Shown piece after piece: positions 26,601 to 34,773 of a stretch of 64,000 bases of DNA. A program made the translations under genes and the position numbers. The DNA is from Streptomyces pactum (GTDB lineage: Bacteria > Actinomycetota > Actinomycetes > Streptomycetales > Streptomycetaceae): contig NZ_CP019724.1 in assembly GCF_002005225.1 (NCBI RefSeq), positions 8,288,001-8,352,000 of the forward strand. Direction: 5' to 3'. The notes under the pieces were generated by a model. That model saw nothing but the letters and a program-made list of their open reading frames with translations, did not search any database and had not been told where the DNA came from. Every line of letters starts with the position of its first letter. The stretch's first letter is position 1.

Positions 26601-26626
26601 AAAAGTAGAGACCACCCGGTTTGATT
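26601..26626. promoter_or_regulatory. ARE-like operator upstream of the AfsA-type gene
   Basis: GAGACCACCCGGTTTGATTT forms an imperfect A/T-edged palindrome about 45 bases upstream of the AfsA start, as expected for a GBL-receptor-controlled promoter. CCGGTTTG matches half of the 27407-27433 site. Confidence 0.6.
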
Positions 26627-26780
26627 TCCAGAGGAACCGCAGCTTCCGCGCAGGTTCGTCCCGGGGCGTCCTGGGGGCGGGACGGGAGAGTTCTGCCGGG
26701 CCGGTCCCTTCTCCGGTGTTTGTCCAGCTCATGGCTGACGGGGCCGCCGCAGGGCCGCTGTGCCGCCTCCGGCCGACCGC

Positions 26781-26798
26781 CCGAGCGTTTCTCGAGCG
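26781..26798 (+). promoter_or_regulatory. Candidate SARP-binding heptamer repeat upstream of carboxylase genes
   Basis: CCGAGCG (26781-26787) and TCGAGCG (26792-26798) are spaced exactly 11 bases start to start, one helical turn, as SARP sites are. They lie about 60 bases before the epsilon-subunit ATG, and CGAGCGTTTCTCGAGC is shared with the site at 60061-60078. Confidence 0.65.
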
Positions 26799-26857
26799 GT
26801 GCTGAGGCGCCTTTGTAGTGCGGTGCCGCACGGTGGCCGGGGTGGAGAGGAGCCGAC

Positions 26858-27076
26858 ATGGGTGAACCCGGCGTCATGGGGCCCGCGTTGCGCATAGAAC
26901 GCGGCCGGGCCGACGCGGACGAACTGGCCGCGCTGACCGTCGTGCTGTGCTCGGTTGTGGCCGGGCGGGCGGCGGACGGCGCACCGGAGCCCCCCGCCCC
27001 CGCCCCTGCGCCTGCGCCGTGGCGGCGGGCGGACCGGACCGGCTCGGCCTACCGCTCGCCGTACTGCTGGCGGTAA
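26858..27076 (+). CDS. Acyl-CoA carboxylase epsilon subunit
   Basis: This 72-residue protein has the typical epsilon-subunit layout: PALRIERGRADADELAALTV at the start, an Ala/Pro-rich linker, then WRRADRTGSAYRSPYCWR at the C-terminus. These small proteins bind the beta subunit of actinobacterial acetyl-/propionyl-CoA carboxylases. ATG 26858 has GGAGAGGAG just upstream. The carboxyltransferase beta gene follows after a 400-base repeat-filled gap, so the pair probably works together to supply malonyl-CoA or act on the polyketide. No biotin carboxylase alpha gene is present here. Confidence 0.85.
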   Translation: MGEPGVMGPALRIERGRADADELAALTVVLCSVVAGRAADGAPEPPAPAPAPAPWRRADRTGSAYRSPYCWR

Positions 27077-27078
27077 CG

Positions 27079-27345
27079 CCCCACCGCCCAACCGGCCACC
27101 GCCCAACGGTCGGCCGGCCACCGGCCACCGGGCCACCGGCAACCGCCCAACTGGCTACCGGCTACCGGGCCACCGCCCAACGGTCGGCCGGCCACCGGCT
27201 ACCGGGCCACCGGCCAACCGGCCACCGCCCAACGGTCGGCCGGCCACCGGCCAACCGGCCACCGCCCAACGGCCGGCCGGCTACCGGCCACCGGCTACCG
27301 GCTACCGGCTACCGGGTCACCGGCTACCGGGCCGCCGGCCGCCCG
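27079..27345 (+). repeat. Tandem CCACCG/CTACCGG repeat array
   Basis: About 265 bases consist of imperfect copies of a roughly 14-28-base unit built from CCACCGG, CTACCGG, CCAACCGG and CAACGGTCGGCCGG. It begins right after the epsilon-subunit stop and ends 60 bases before the ARE upstream of the beta gene. Apparent frames through it are repeat artefacts. Confidence 0.85.
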
Positions 27346-27406
27346 GGCGGTGGCCGGGCGGGCGGCACTTACCAGGGCTTTTTCATGCGTGGGCCACACA
27401 ACCCCC

Positions 27407-27433
27407 TTATAAACCGCATAGACGGTTTGTTAG
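27407..27433. promoter_or_regulatory. ARE operator upstream of carboxylase beta gene
   Basis: AAACCGCATAGACGGTTT is a near-perfect palindrome with A/T flanks, the best ARE match in the window. It lies 44-70 bases before the beta-subunit GTG and probably overlaps its promoter. Confidence 0.8.
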
Positions 27434-27476
27434 CCTGGGGTTCCGTGCCGGCCGCGTTCAGGAGGGAGGAGGCAGC

Positions 27477-29069
27477 GTGACAGTCCTCAATGACGTCGCT
27501 CAGGTGTCCGCGCGTCTGTCGGGCGGCCGCGGGTGCGTGGCCGAACTGCGCGGGATCCGGGCGCGGGCGCTGGCCGGGCCGGGTGGGGAGGCGACGGCGG
27601 CGCAGCATGCCAGGGGCAAGCTGACGGCGCGGGAGCGTATCGGGCTGCTGTTGGACCCGGAGTCCTTTTGTGAGGTCGGGCAGCTGCGCCGGCACCGGGC
27701 CACCGGGTTCGGCCTGGAGGCCAAAAGGCCGTACACCGACGGTGTCGTCACCGGCTGGGGCACGGTGGAGGGCCGTACGGTCTTCGTCTACGCGCACGAC
27801 TTCCGGATCTTCGGCGGGGCGCTGGGCGAGGCCCACGCCGCGAAGATCCACAAGATCATGGATATGGCCATCGCGGCGGGTGCGCCGCTGGTCTCCCTCA
27901 ACGACGGTGCCGGCGCGCGGATCCAGGAGGGTGTCTGCGCGCTGGCCGGGTACGGCGGCATCTTCCAGCGCAACACCCGGGCGTCCGGGGTCATCCCGCA
28001 GATCAGCGTGATGCTCGGCCCGTGCGCGGGCGGCGCCGCCTACAGTCCCGCCCTCACGGACTTCGTGTTCATGGTCCGCGACACCTCGCAGATGTTCATC
28101 ACCGGCCCGGACGTGGTCAGGGCCGTCACCGGCGAGGAGGTCACCCACAACGGCCTCGGCGGCGCCGGCGTGCACGCCGAGACGTCCGGCGTCTGCCACT
28201 TCGCCTACGACGACGAGGAGACCTGCCTCGCCGAGGTCCGCTACCTCCTGTCCCTCCTCCCGCCGAACAACCGGCAGTTCCCGCCGCGCGTGCGGTGTGC
28301 CGATCCGCACACCCGCCGTTCGAAGGTGCTGGCGGACCTGGTGCCGGCGGACGGCAGCCGCCCCTACGACATGGCCAGGGTCGTCGAGGAACTCGTCGAC
28401 GACGGCGAGTACCTGGAGGTCCACGAGCGCTGGGCGCGCAACATCATCTGCGCCCTGGCCCGGCTGGACGGCCAGGTCGTCGGCATCGTCGCCAACCAGC
28501 CGCAGGTCCTGGCCGGTGTCCTGGACATCGGGGCCAGCGAGAAGGCCGCACGGTTCGTCCAGATGTGCGACGCCTTCAACATCGCGCTCATCACCCTCCT
28601 GGACGTACCCGGGTTCCTGCCGGGTGTGGACCAGGAGCACGGCGGGATCATCCGCCACGGCGCCAAGCTGCTCTACGCCTACTGCAACGCGAGCGTGCCC
28701 CGGATCTCGCTCGTCCTGCGCAAGGCGTACGGGGGCGCCTACATCGTCATGGACAGCCAGTCCATCGGCGCCGACCTCACCTACGCCTGGCCCGCCAACG
28801 AGATCGCCGTGATGGGCGCCGAGGGCGCGGCCGACGTCGTCTTCCGCCGTCAGATCGCCGACGCCGAGGACCCCGAAGCCATGCGGGCGCGCATGGTCAA
28901 GGAGTACAGGGCCGAGCTGATGCACCCCTACTACGCGGCCGAGCGCGGTCTGGTCGACGACGTCATCGACCCCGCCGAGACCCGCGAGGTGCTCGTCAGA
29001 TCCCTGGCGATGCTCCAGGCCAAGAACGCCGACCTGCCCTCCCGCAAGCACGGCAACCCGCCGCAGTAA
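27477..29069 (+). CDS. Acyl-CoA carboxylase carboxyltransferase (beta) subunit, AlpX/JadN-like
   Basis: This 530-residue protein begins at GTG 27477 behind GGAGGGAGGA. It has the two crotonase-fold halves of PccB/AccB proteins: HARGKLTARERIGLLLD, MDMAIAAGAPLVSLNDGAG, the oxyanion-hole region GPCAGGAAYSPALTDF, and in the C-half DVPGFLPGVDQEHGGIIRHG and KAYGGAYIVMDSQ. Homologues stand beside kinamycin and jadomycin PKS genes, where malonyl-CoA supply or decarboxylation of an acyl intermediate has been proposed. The 3' neighbour, a TetR-type gene, follows after 13 bases and is probably co-transcribed. The biotinylated alpha subunit must come from elsewhere. Confidence 0.93.
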   Translation: MTVLNDVAQVSARLSGGRGCVAELRGIRARALAGPGGEATAAQHARGKLTARERIGLLLDPESFCEVGQLRRHRATGFGLEAKRPYTDGVVTGWGTVEGRTVFVYAHDFRIFGGALGEAHAAKIHKIMDMAIAAGAPLVSLNDGAGARIQEGVCALAGYGGIFQRNTRASGVIPQISVMLGPCAGGAAYSPALTDFVFMVRDTSQMFITGPDVVRAVTGEEVTHNGLGGAGVHAETSGVCHFAYDDEETCLAEVRYLLSLLPPNNRQFPPRVRCADPHTRRSKVLADLVPADGSRPYDMARVVEELVDDGEYLEVHERWARNIICALARLDGQVVGIVANQPQVLAGVLDIGASEKAARFVQMCDAFNIALITLLDVPGFLPGVDQEHGGIIRHGAKLLYAYCNASVPRISLVLRKAYGGAYIVMDSQSIGADLTYAWPANEIAVMGAEGAADVVFRRQIADAEDPEAMRARMVKEYRAELMHPYYAAERGLVDDVIDPAETREVLVRSLAMLQAKNADLPSRKHGNPPQ

Positions 29070-29082
29070 CGGAGCATTCCCC

Positions 29083-29700
29083 ATGGTCAAACAGGAGCGA
29101 GCGCGGCGTACCCGCGAGGCGCTGATCAAGTCGGCCGCCACGGTCTTCGACCGCGACGGCTTCAGCGTGGCCTCTCTCACGGCGATCAGCTCGCTGGCCG
29201 GAGTGAGCAACGGCGCGCTCCACTTCCACTTCGCGAGCAAGGCGGCTCTGGCCGACTCGGTGGAAGAGGCCGCGGCGCAGCGGCTGGAGCGCATCGTCAC
29301 GGCCCCGGAGGGCGCGGCCGGCAACGCCCTGCAGATGCTGGTGGACACCTCGCACGAGCTGGCCCGCCGGCTCACCGAGGACGTGGTGCTGCGCGCCGGG
29401 TTCGAGCTGAGCCGGGACCAGGTCCGCCGAAGGGGGCCCGGCCTGTACCGCCAGTGGCACCGGTGGGTCGAGGGGGCGCTGAAGCGCGCCGCCGGCGAGG
29501 GCGTGCTCAACCAGGTCACGCCCGAGGACGCGGCGGCCTCCGTGGTGGCGGCGACCACCGGCTTCGAGGTGCTGGGCCCGCAGGACCCGCAATGGCTCTC
29601 GCACCAGACGGTCACCAGGTTCTGGCAACTGCTGCTGCCGCGGCTGGCCGAGGCCTCCGCCCTCGGCGGTCTCGTGGCGGCCGGCAGCCGCCCCCGGTGA
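29083..29700 (+). CDS. Pseudo-gamma-butyrolactone receptor, TetR family (AlpW/JadR2 type)
   Basis: About 205 residues. The start KQERARRTREALIKSAATVF and AGVSNGALHFHFASKAALAD is of the ArpA/ScbR2 class but diverged from the receptor at 23.3 kb. This is the pattern of pseudo-receptors, which bind the antibiotic or an intermediate instead of the lactone and shut the cluster down. It follows the carboxylase gene by 13 bases, as AlpW-type genes do. A symmetric operator with GACCACGCGGTC lies downstream at 29756-29777, before the SARP gene, and may be its target. The ligand is unknown. Confidence 0.88.
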   Translation: MVKQERARRTREALIKSAATVFDRDGFSVASLTAISSLAGVSNGALHFHFASKAALADSVEEAAAQRLERIVTAPEGAAGNALQMLVDTSHELARRLTEDVVLRAGFELSRDQVRRRGPGLYRQWHRWVEGALKRAAGEGVLNQVTPEDAAASVVAATTGFEVLGPQDPQWLSHQTVTRFWQLLLPRLAEASALGGLVAAGSRPR

Positions 29701-29755
29701 GGACGACAGGCCACACCGGCACCCGCAGAGGGGAGACGGCCCGAAGGGAGAGCAT

Positions 29756-29777
29756 AACAGACCACGCGGTCTGATAA
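29756..29777. promoter_or_regulatory. Palindromic operator upstream of SARP gene
   Basis: ACAGACCACGCGGTCTGA is an exact palindrome apart from its outermost bases. It lies about 380 bases before the SARP start, in a 458-base gap with no gene, and resembles an ARE variant for a TetR-type regulator. Confidence 0.65.
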
Positions 29778-30023
29778 GCGGGTTGATTATCCTTTTTGTC
29801 TCCACCTACTTGAGCGTGCGGGCACCACGGCGGCGCCCGGCCGCACGGCTCCCCGCACGCCGCCCCGCTCCGTGCGCCGGCCCGCCGCCGCACCCGCACC
29901 CCGGCCGCCCGGGGGTCAACGGCGCCCATCCGCCGGGGTTCCGGGCCTCCCGCCGCCCTCGTCCGGACGAGGCCGCCACCAGCGGCGGGGCAACGCGTGC
30001 GAGTCTGCACATCTCCTCCCCAT

Positions 30024-30049
30024 TGACAAACCGACTGTGCTGTTTTTTT
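30024..30049. promoter_or_regulatory. ARE-like operator upstream of the first SARP gene
   Basis: TTGACAAACCGACTGTGCTG followed by a T run contains a TTGACA -35-like hexamer and an AAACCGACTGTGCTGTTTT ARE-like palindrome. It lies about 110 bases before the SARP GTG. The site could let either TetR-type regulator repress the activator. Confidence 0.65.
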
Positions 30050-30158
30050 AATCGTGTTCTAGCCGGAGTCGTCGAGCGCCGTCCAGGCGCACCAGCGACG
30101 GCCCTCGCGGTAGGGATCCGTATGCAACCCGGCATGGAACAAAAAGGGGGAAAAGACA

Positions 30159-30986
30159 GTGGACATCGAAGTTCTGGGCGCCCTGTCAGTACGCGAGCAC
30201 GGCACCTCGATCACACCGACGGCCCCGAAGCCGCGGCAGGTGCTGGCACTGCTCGCGCTGCAGGCCGACCGCGTGGTCCAGGTCTCTTCCCTGATCGAGG
30301 AGTTGTGGGACGACGAGCCGCCGCGCAGTGCACGCACCACCCTGCAGACCTACGTGCTCCAGTTGCGGGAGCTCATCGGCGAGGCGCTGGCCAAGTCCGG
30401 CGAGGAAGACGTCACCGCCAAGGACATCCTGGTCACCCTCCCCGGCGGCTACCGCCTGGACACCCGGGGCGGCCGGGTCGATTTCCGTGAGTTCGAGCAG
30501 CAGGCCGGAGCGGGCTACCGGGCCATGGACGCCGAGGACTTCACCAGCGCCGCACGGCGGCTGCGGGAGGCGCTGTCGCTGTGGACCGGCTCCGCGCTCG
30601 CCGACGTGACCGCCGGCAGCCGCATCGGCCTCGAGGTCAAGCGCCTGGAGGAGACCCGGCTGTGCGCGCTGGACCAGCGCATCGAGGCCGATCTGCGGCT
30701 CGGCCGCCACCGCGAGCTGCTGTCCGAACTGACCGTCCTCGTCAACCGGCACCAGATGCACGAGAGCCTGCACGGCCAGTTCATGGTGGCCCTGCACCGC
30801 TCCGGCCGGCGCGGCGAGGCGCTCAGCGTCTACCAGCGGCTGCGCACCACCCTCGTACGCGAGCTGGGCCTGGAGCCGTCGGCGATGATGAGCCGGCTGC
30901 AGCGCTCCATCCTGACGGCCGCCCCGGAGACCGCCGGGACCCGCAGCCCGGAGGCCACCGGCCGGACCGTGGCCCGGGTGGGCTGA
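30159..30986 (+). CDS. SARP-family transcriptional activator (AlpV-like)
   Basis: The 275-residue protein has the SARP layout. An OmpR-type winged helix (residues 1-95) carries IEVLGALSVREHG, PKPRQVLALLALQADRVVQV and SLIEELWDDEPPRSARTTLQ. A bacterial transcriptional activation domain (about 100-255) carries YRAMDAEDFTSAARRLREAL and SEL-type LLSELTVLVNRHQMHESLHG. SARPs activate antibiotic genes by binding heptameric direct repeats at about 11-base spacing, which occur at several promoters in this cluster. Start GTG 30159 has AAGGGGG upstream. Control by the ARE-like sites in its 5' flank would couple it to lactone signalling. Confidence 0.93.
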   Translation: MDIEVLGALSVREHGTSITPTAPKPRQVLALLALQADRVVQVSSLIEELWDDEPPRSARTTLQTYVLQLRELIGEALAKSGEEDVTAKDILVTLPGGYRLDTRGGRVDFREFEQQAGAGYRAMDAEDFTSAARRLREALSLWTGSALADVTAGSRIGLEVKRLEETRLCALDQRIEADLRLGRHRELLSELTVLVNRHQMHESLHGQFMVALHRSGRRGEALSVYQRLRTTLVRELGLEPSAMMSRLQRSILTAAPETAGTRSPEATGRTVARVG

Positions 30987-31570
30987 CCCCGCCCCCGCGC
31001 CCGGCCGCCGCGTCCGCGCCCGGCCGCCGCGCCCGCGTCCGCGCCCGGCTGCCGGGACCGCGCCCGGCCCCGCGTCCGCGGCCGGCCCCGCGCCCGCGGC
31101 CGGCCGCCGGGCCGTGCCGGCCGTGCCCCCGGCCCGGGGGCGGGCGGGCTCGTGTACCCGGGATGCCCGCGCAGGTGCCAAGCGGCCGTGAGGCCCTCTG
31201 CGCAGCTCGCCGCCGGCGGCCTGCCCGCCCGGCTGCCCCCGTTCCGGTACCACCGCATCGGCTTTCCCGGCCGCTACGCCTTCACCCGGCCGGCCGGCCG
31301 TGCCGGGGCGGCGGCAGCCGCGCGACCCGCACCGCGCGCGTCCCGGTGCGGCAGGCGGCCGCAGGCCTGGCCGGCCTCGACCGGGACGGTGCCGGCCTCG
31401 CGGTCCGGGGCGACGGACTTCGCCACCGGTGACCGGGACGAGCACGGCGGGCAGGACGGGCCCCGCCCGGCCGGCGGACCCCGGGCAGCAGGCGCGCCAC
31501 CGCTCGCGTCGGCCGCTGCGCGGCGGCCCCGCCGGTATGCGGCAGGTGTGGTCGCGCACGATCACGCCCC
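30987..31570. other. Low-complexity intergenic stretch after SARP gene
   Basis: 584 bases without a supported gene. From about 30995 to 31130 the sequence is a low-complexity run of CGCCCGCG/CCGCGCCCGGC blocks. The remainder has open frames without ribosome sites or known domains. Confidence 0.5.
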
Positions 31571-32461
31571 TCACCCGGCCTCGGGCGCGCCGCGGGAGAA
31601 CCGGTACCCGGCGAAGCCGGCGACACGGACGTATCCCAGGCGCTGGTAGAGGGCGTTGCTGGTGGGGTTGTCCGGGTCCGTGAACAGGACGACGCCCGTC
31701 GCCCCCGCGGCCAGCGCGGCCCTGCTCGCCTCGGCCGTCACGGCTCCCGCGTAGCCGCGGCCGCGGAGGCGGGCGGGAGTGTAGACGGGGTCCACCCGGA
31801 CCATGCCGCCGACGACCGGCGTCGAGGCCGCCATCGAGACAGGGGTGCCCTCCGGCGTCCGCCAGAACGTGAAGTGCCGGTCGCCGAAACGCGATTCCTC
31901 CCAGGAGCCGGCATCGATCACGTCGATGGAGGACTGCTCCCCGACGTCGGCGCAGAACTCACGGCACCAGCGCACCACGTGCGCACGGTCCTCACCGCCC
32001 GCGGGGCGCCCCTGGCCCGGCGGGCGCGGCTGCGGCGGGGTGAGCGTGCCGAGACGGTACAGATGCGTCCGCCAGAAGAGTGCCGGCGCCGCGCCCGTGG
32101 CCCGCTGCCAGGACCGGGCGAAGGCACCGGCGGTGTCGTGGTCCGCGATGACGGTGGCGGGAAAGTGGCCGAGGCCGGCCAGGTGAGCGGCGAGGGTATC
32201 GCTCTGCTCGGCACTCAGGGGCGTGAGGCCCAGGCGTCCGCGGGAAGTGAGACAGAAGATCGCGCGGACCTCGCCCCGTGACTGCAGTCGGCCGAAAACG
32301 GCGGCGGCTTCGGCGCCGGGATCGGCCGCCTTGCGTCGGCGCAGCTTCTCGATGTCTGTCAGCGGCGTGTTGTGCAGCGCGGCGCGCGAGCACAGGAAGT
32401 CCCCGGCCCGGGCCAGGAAGTCGTCGACGTCTTGGGTGAGGTGCCAGTCATCCGGGAGCAT
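31571..32461 (-). CDS. GNAT-fold acetyltransferase, two-domain
   Basis: This 296-residue protein has a C-terminal GNAT domain with VRVDPVYTPARLRGRGYAGA (acetyl-CoA loop) and GVVLFTDPDNPTSNALYQRL, then GYVRVAGFAGYRF. The N-terminal 150 residues look like a degenerate second GNAT-like unit, as in many actinobacterial two-domain members. It starts at ATG 32461. It sits between the two SARP genes together with a DHFR-like gene and transposase debris, so this block may be a later insertion rather than part of the biosynthetic pathway. The substrate is unknown. Confidence 0.85.
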   Translation of the reverse strand: MLPDDWHLTQDVDDFLARAGDFLCSRAALHNTPLTDIEKLRRRKAADPGAEAAAVFGRLQSRGEVRAIFCLTSRGRLGLTPLSAEQSDTLAAHLAGLGHFPATVIADHDTAGAFARSWQRATGAAPALFWRTHLYRLGTLTPPQPRPPGQGRPAGGEDRAHVVRWCREFCADVGEQSSIDVIDAGSWEESRFGDRHFTFWRTPEGTPVSMAASTPVVGGMVRVDPVYTPARLRGRGYAGAVTAEASRAALAAGATGVVLFTDPDNPTSNALYQRLGYVRVAGFAGYRFSRGAPEAG

Positions 32462-32930
32462 GCTTCATGATCCCGGATGGCCCGGGCCCGGGGATTTTAC
32501 CCAACGACTGTCAGCCACCCGACCGACTGCCCCCGTTCAGCCGCCGGCCCGTGAGCGAGGCGGGGAAACACCGCCTTCCGGGGGCGCGGCGTACCTGGCC
32601 GCCTCCGCAGTGGCGTCCTGGACGTCAGCCGGGGCGGGCCGGCCCGGGACCGGACGCCGGTGCGGCGCGCCTGCGACACGCACCTCGCCTCTCGCGGTCG
32701 AGCACCCCGGGAAAAAGAGCCCGCCGGCGCGCAAGGACGGCGGCACGCTCGTCACGCAGGCCGTGCTGTGCGCCGTACCCGGGCACGTTCTTGACGCTGC
32801 GCGACCAGCACATCCGGATGCCGGCTGTCCGCGTCGGGCCACCGCGGACACGCATACGGCTCATCGCCGCCCGCCCCGCCGGCCGCACTATGATGCGGCC
32901 CCGGGCCTGCAGAATCCTTGGAGAAGACGC
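32462..32930. other. Gene-free divergent region
   Basis: About 470 bases between the divergent acetyltransferase and DHFR-like genes. I see no operator, repeat or small gene beyond a GGAG for the downstream gene. Confidence 0.4.
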
Positions 32931-33473
32931 ATGAGCGATGTGGGCATCGGCACCGGCAATGTGGTCGTGAACAGGGCGATGTCGCTGGACGGGTTCATCG
33001 CCGGTCCCGGCCACGCGATGGACTGGATCGCCGAGTACCTGACCGCGGATACGTTCCCGGAGGTTATGGCGGCCACGGGCGCCATGCTCGTCGGCCGGGG
33101 CACGTACGAGGTCGCCAAGCGGATGGCCGACCAGGACACCGCCTACGACGGGGGAGCACAGTTCGTCCTCACCCACGAGCCTCCCGACGAGCCGGACCCC
33201 GCCGTCACGTTCCTCACCTGCGACATCGAGGAAGCCGTTGCCACAGCACGCAGCGCCGCGGGCGGCAGGAACCTGGAGATCCTCGGTGCTGACACGGCCG
33301 CCCAGTGCCTGCGGCGCGGGCTCGTCGACGAGATCCTGGTGTATGTACTGCCGGTACTGCTCGGCGACGGTGTCCGCTTCTCGCCCCCGAGCCTCGGCAG
33401 GATCGACCTGGAACCGTTCAGCACCACCCAGTCGGGCGCCGTCACGATGCTCCGCTTCCGCGTGCGTAAGTAG
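32931..33473 (+). CDS. Dihydrofolate reductase-like protein (RibD C-terminal type)
   Basis: 180 residues from ATG 32931, with GGAG upstream. The start NVVVNRAMSLDGFIAGPG, the segment GAMLVGRGTYEVAKRM and the tail DEILVYVLPVLLGDGVRF are diagnostic of the RibD-C/YyaP-like dihydrofolate reductase superfamily. Such proteins bind NADPH, but most bacterial stand-alone members have no known substrate. No obvious link to angucycline chemistry; it may be cargo of the acetyltransferase block. Confidence 0.88.
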   Translation: MSDVGIGTGNVVVNRAMSLDGFIAGPGHAMDWIAEYLTADTFPEVMAATGAMLVGRGTYEVAKRMADQDTAYDGGAQFVLTHEPPDEPDPAVTFLTCDIEEAVATARSAAGGRNLEILGADTAAQCLRRGLVDEILVYVLPVLLGDGVRFSPPSLGRIDLEPFSTTQSGAVTMLRFRVRK

Positions 33474-33554
33474 GCGCAGCCCTCCAGGAGCCGACACCGC
33501 CGGCACCGGAACGCGCCGACACCGCCCGGGGCGACGGCGGCTGCGCCAGCGTCA

Positions 33555-33861
33555 GCAGGCGTGCAGGTCACGGGCGAGGGCGGGGTGGTCGGGCGGGTCG
33601 CTGTCGCCCAGGACGAAGCCGCGCAGCGGCCCGAAGCGGCGGTTCGACGGAGTCGGCCCAGGACGCGTGGGCCGGGGTGAAGCACGGCTCGGTCTGGTGC
33701 CGGGCGGACCAGGTGCGGATCGTCGCGGTTTGTTGCCGGACCAGTTGTCGGGGATGACGCAGAGGGGGGCGCCATCGGGCCGGGCGGCGCGGATGCTCTG
33801 CACCCGGTGGAGGGCTGAGGCAGTCGGCGAGCTTGCGCAGACTCCAGTGGGTCAACGGCAT
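33555..33861 (-). pseudogene. Decayed IS630-type transposase fragment
   Basis: Pieces of an IS630-type transposase occur in two phases on the minus strand. One carries MPLTHWSLRKLADCL and IRTWSARHQTEPCFTPAHAS; the other carries APLCVIPDNWSGNK and FGPLRGFVLGDSDPPDHPAL. Frame changes and missing segments make it non-functional. Confidence 0.65.
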
Positions 33862-34087
33862 TGCGCATCACCGGAAACCGAGATCACCACACCCCCACCC
33901 GGCCGACGTCCGCGGTCAACGCACCAGCCGCTCCGGCCCCCGTGACCCGGACCGGCGACCGAGGACCGGGGAGCAGGGACCGGGGACCTGGGGCCTGGGA
34001 CCGGAAAAGCGTGCGAGACGATTTCCATGAACGGCTCCATCGGTGATCCGAACCCGGCCGCCCGGAAATGGAAGGCTCAATTCCCGG

Positions 34088-34519
34088 CTATCGCACCCAT
34101 CGCGGTGCGCGTGAATGACGGGATCGGCTCGAGTGCGGCTCCAGCGTTTTTCCGGAACCCTGGAGCTTATACCGCGCGGCGTTCGCGATGGCAGGAGCAC
34201 GGCGGCCTCTGGCGGCCAGGAACGGGGGCGCCATCAGTTCCGGGAAACCGGTCTCGATACCGCGCCGGTGCCAGGCGGAGACGAGTTCCATGGCCGTGAT
34301 CGAATCCAGGACGTGACCCGCCCCCTCGTCGCGGCCCGCCAGGGGCACGGGCCCGTCCTGCTCGGCGCAGCGGGCGGCCATGAGCCGCAGCAACTGCCGC
34401 AGCAGCGGGTCCGCGCCCGGCGGCGGCACCTGCCCGTCACCCCGCCCGGTACTTTCGGTGCCCCCCACGGCACGGAAATCCACAGGGTGGAGCGAGCCGC
34501 AAAAGACGATCGACGGCAT
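34088..34519 (-). CDS. Possible stand-alone carrier-protein-like ORF
   Basis: The 143-codon frame contains DPLLRQLLRLMAARCAEQDG and then VLDSITAMELVSAWHRRG and FPELMAPPFLAARG. The second block resembles the helix around the phosphopantetheine serine (DS motif) of aryl/peptidyl carrier proteins. The N-terminal 35 and C-terminal 40 residues look unstructured, and no ribosome site precedes the ATG, so the real borders are unclear. It lies just upstream of, and divergent from, the second SARP gene. It could be a free-standing carrier, a remnant of one, or chance. Confidence 0.35.
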   Translation of the reverse strand: MPSIVFCGSLHPVDFRAVGGTESTGRGDGQVPPPGADPLLRQLLRLMAARCAEQDGPVPLAGRDEGAGHVLDSITAMELVSAWHRRGIETGFPELMAPPFLAARGRRAPAIANAARYKLQGSGKTLEPHSSRSRHSRAPRWVR

Positions 34520-34773
34520 TCATTTCGCAACGGCCGGCCGCACGTCACAGACCTGTCAGGAACAACGGGACGCGACGGCGCAACAAAACGGCTCAAAGAT
34601 TCCTCGACCACTTCCGAGAGCGGGGTCGTGGCGGGATACGGCACGCCTCGTGCATACGTCGCGGGGTAAGGACACCGGGCCCCCGCCTGGCGCAATATCG
34701 ACGAGCCTCGGGCGCCGATTCGCACACCGGCTCGGAAGACGAGTCCAGCCGTCGAGGTACAGGGAGGGAAACC

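Noticed and set aside
26955..27476. 170-residue N-terminal extension of the carboxylase beta subunit
   Set aside because: It is encoded by the tandem repeat array and lacks a start signal, while GTG 27477 has GGAGGGAGGA upstream.
31152..31649. Plus-strand open frame of 165 codons after the first SARP gene
   Set aside because: No ribosome site, Ala/Arg/Pro-rich composition, and it overlaps the well-supported acetyltransferase on the other strand.
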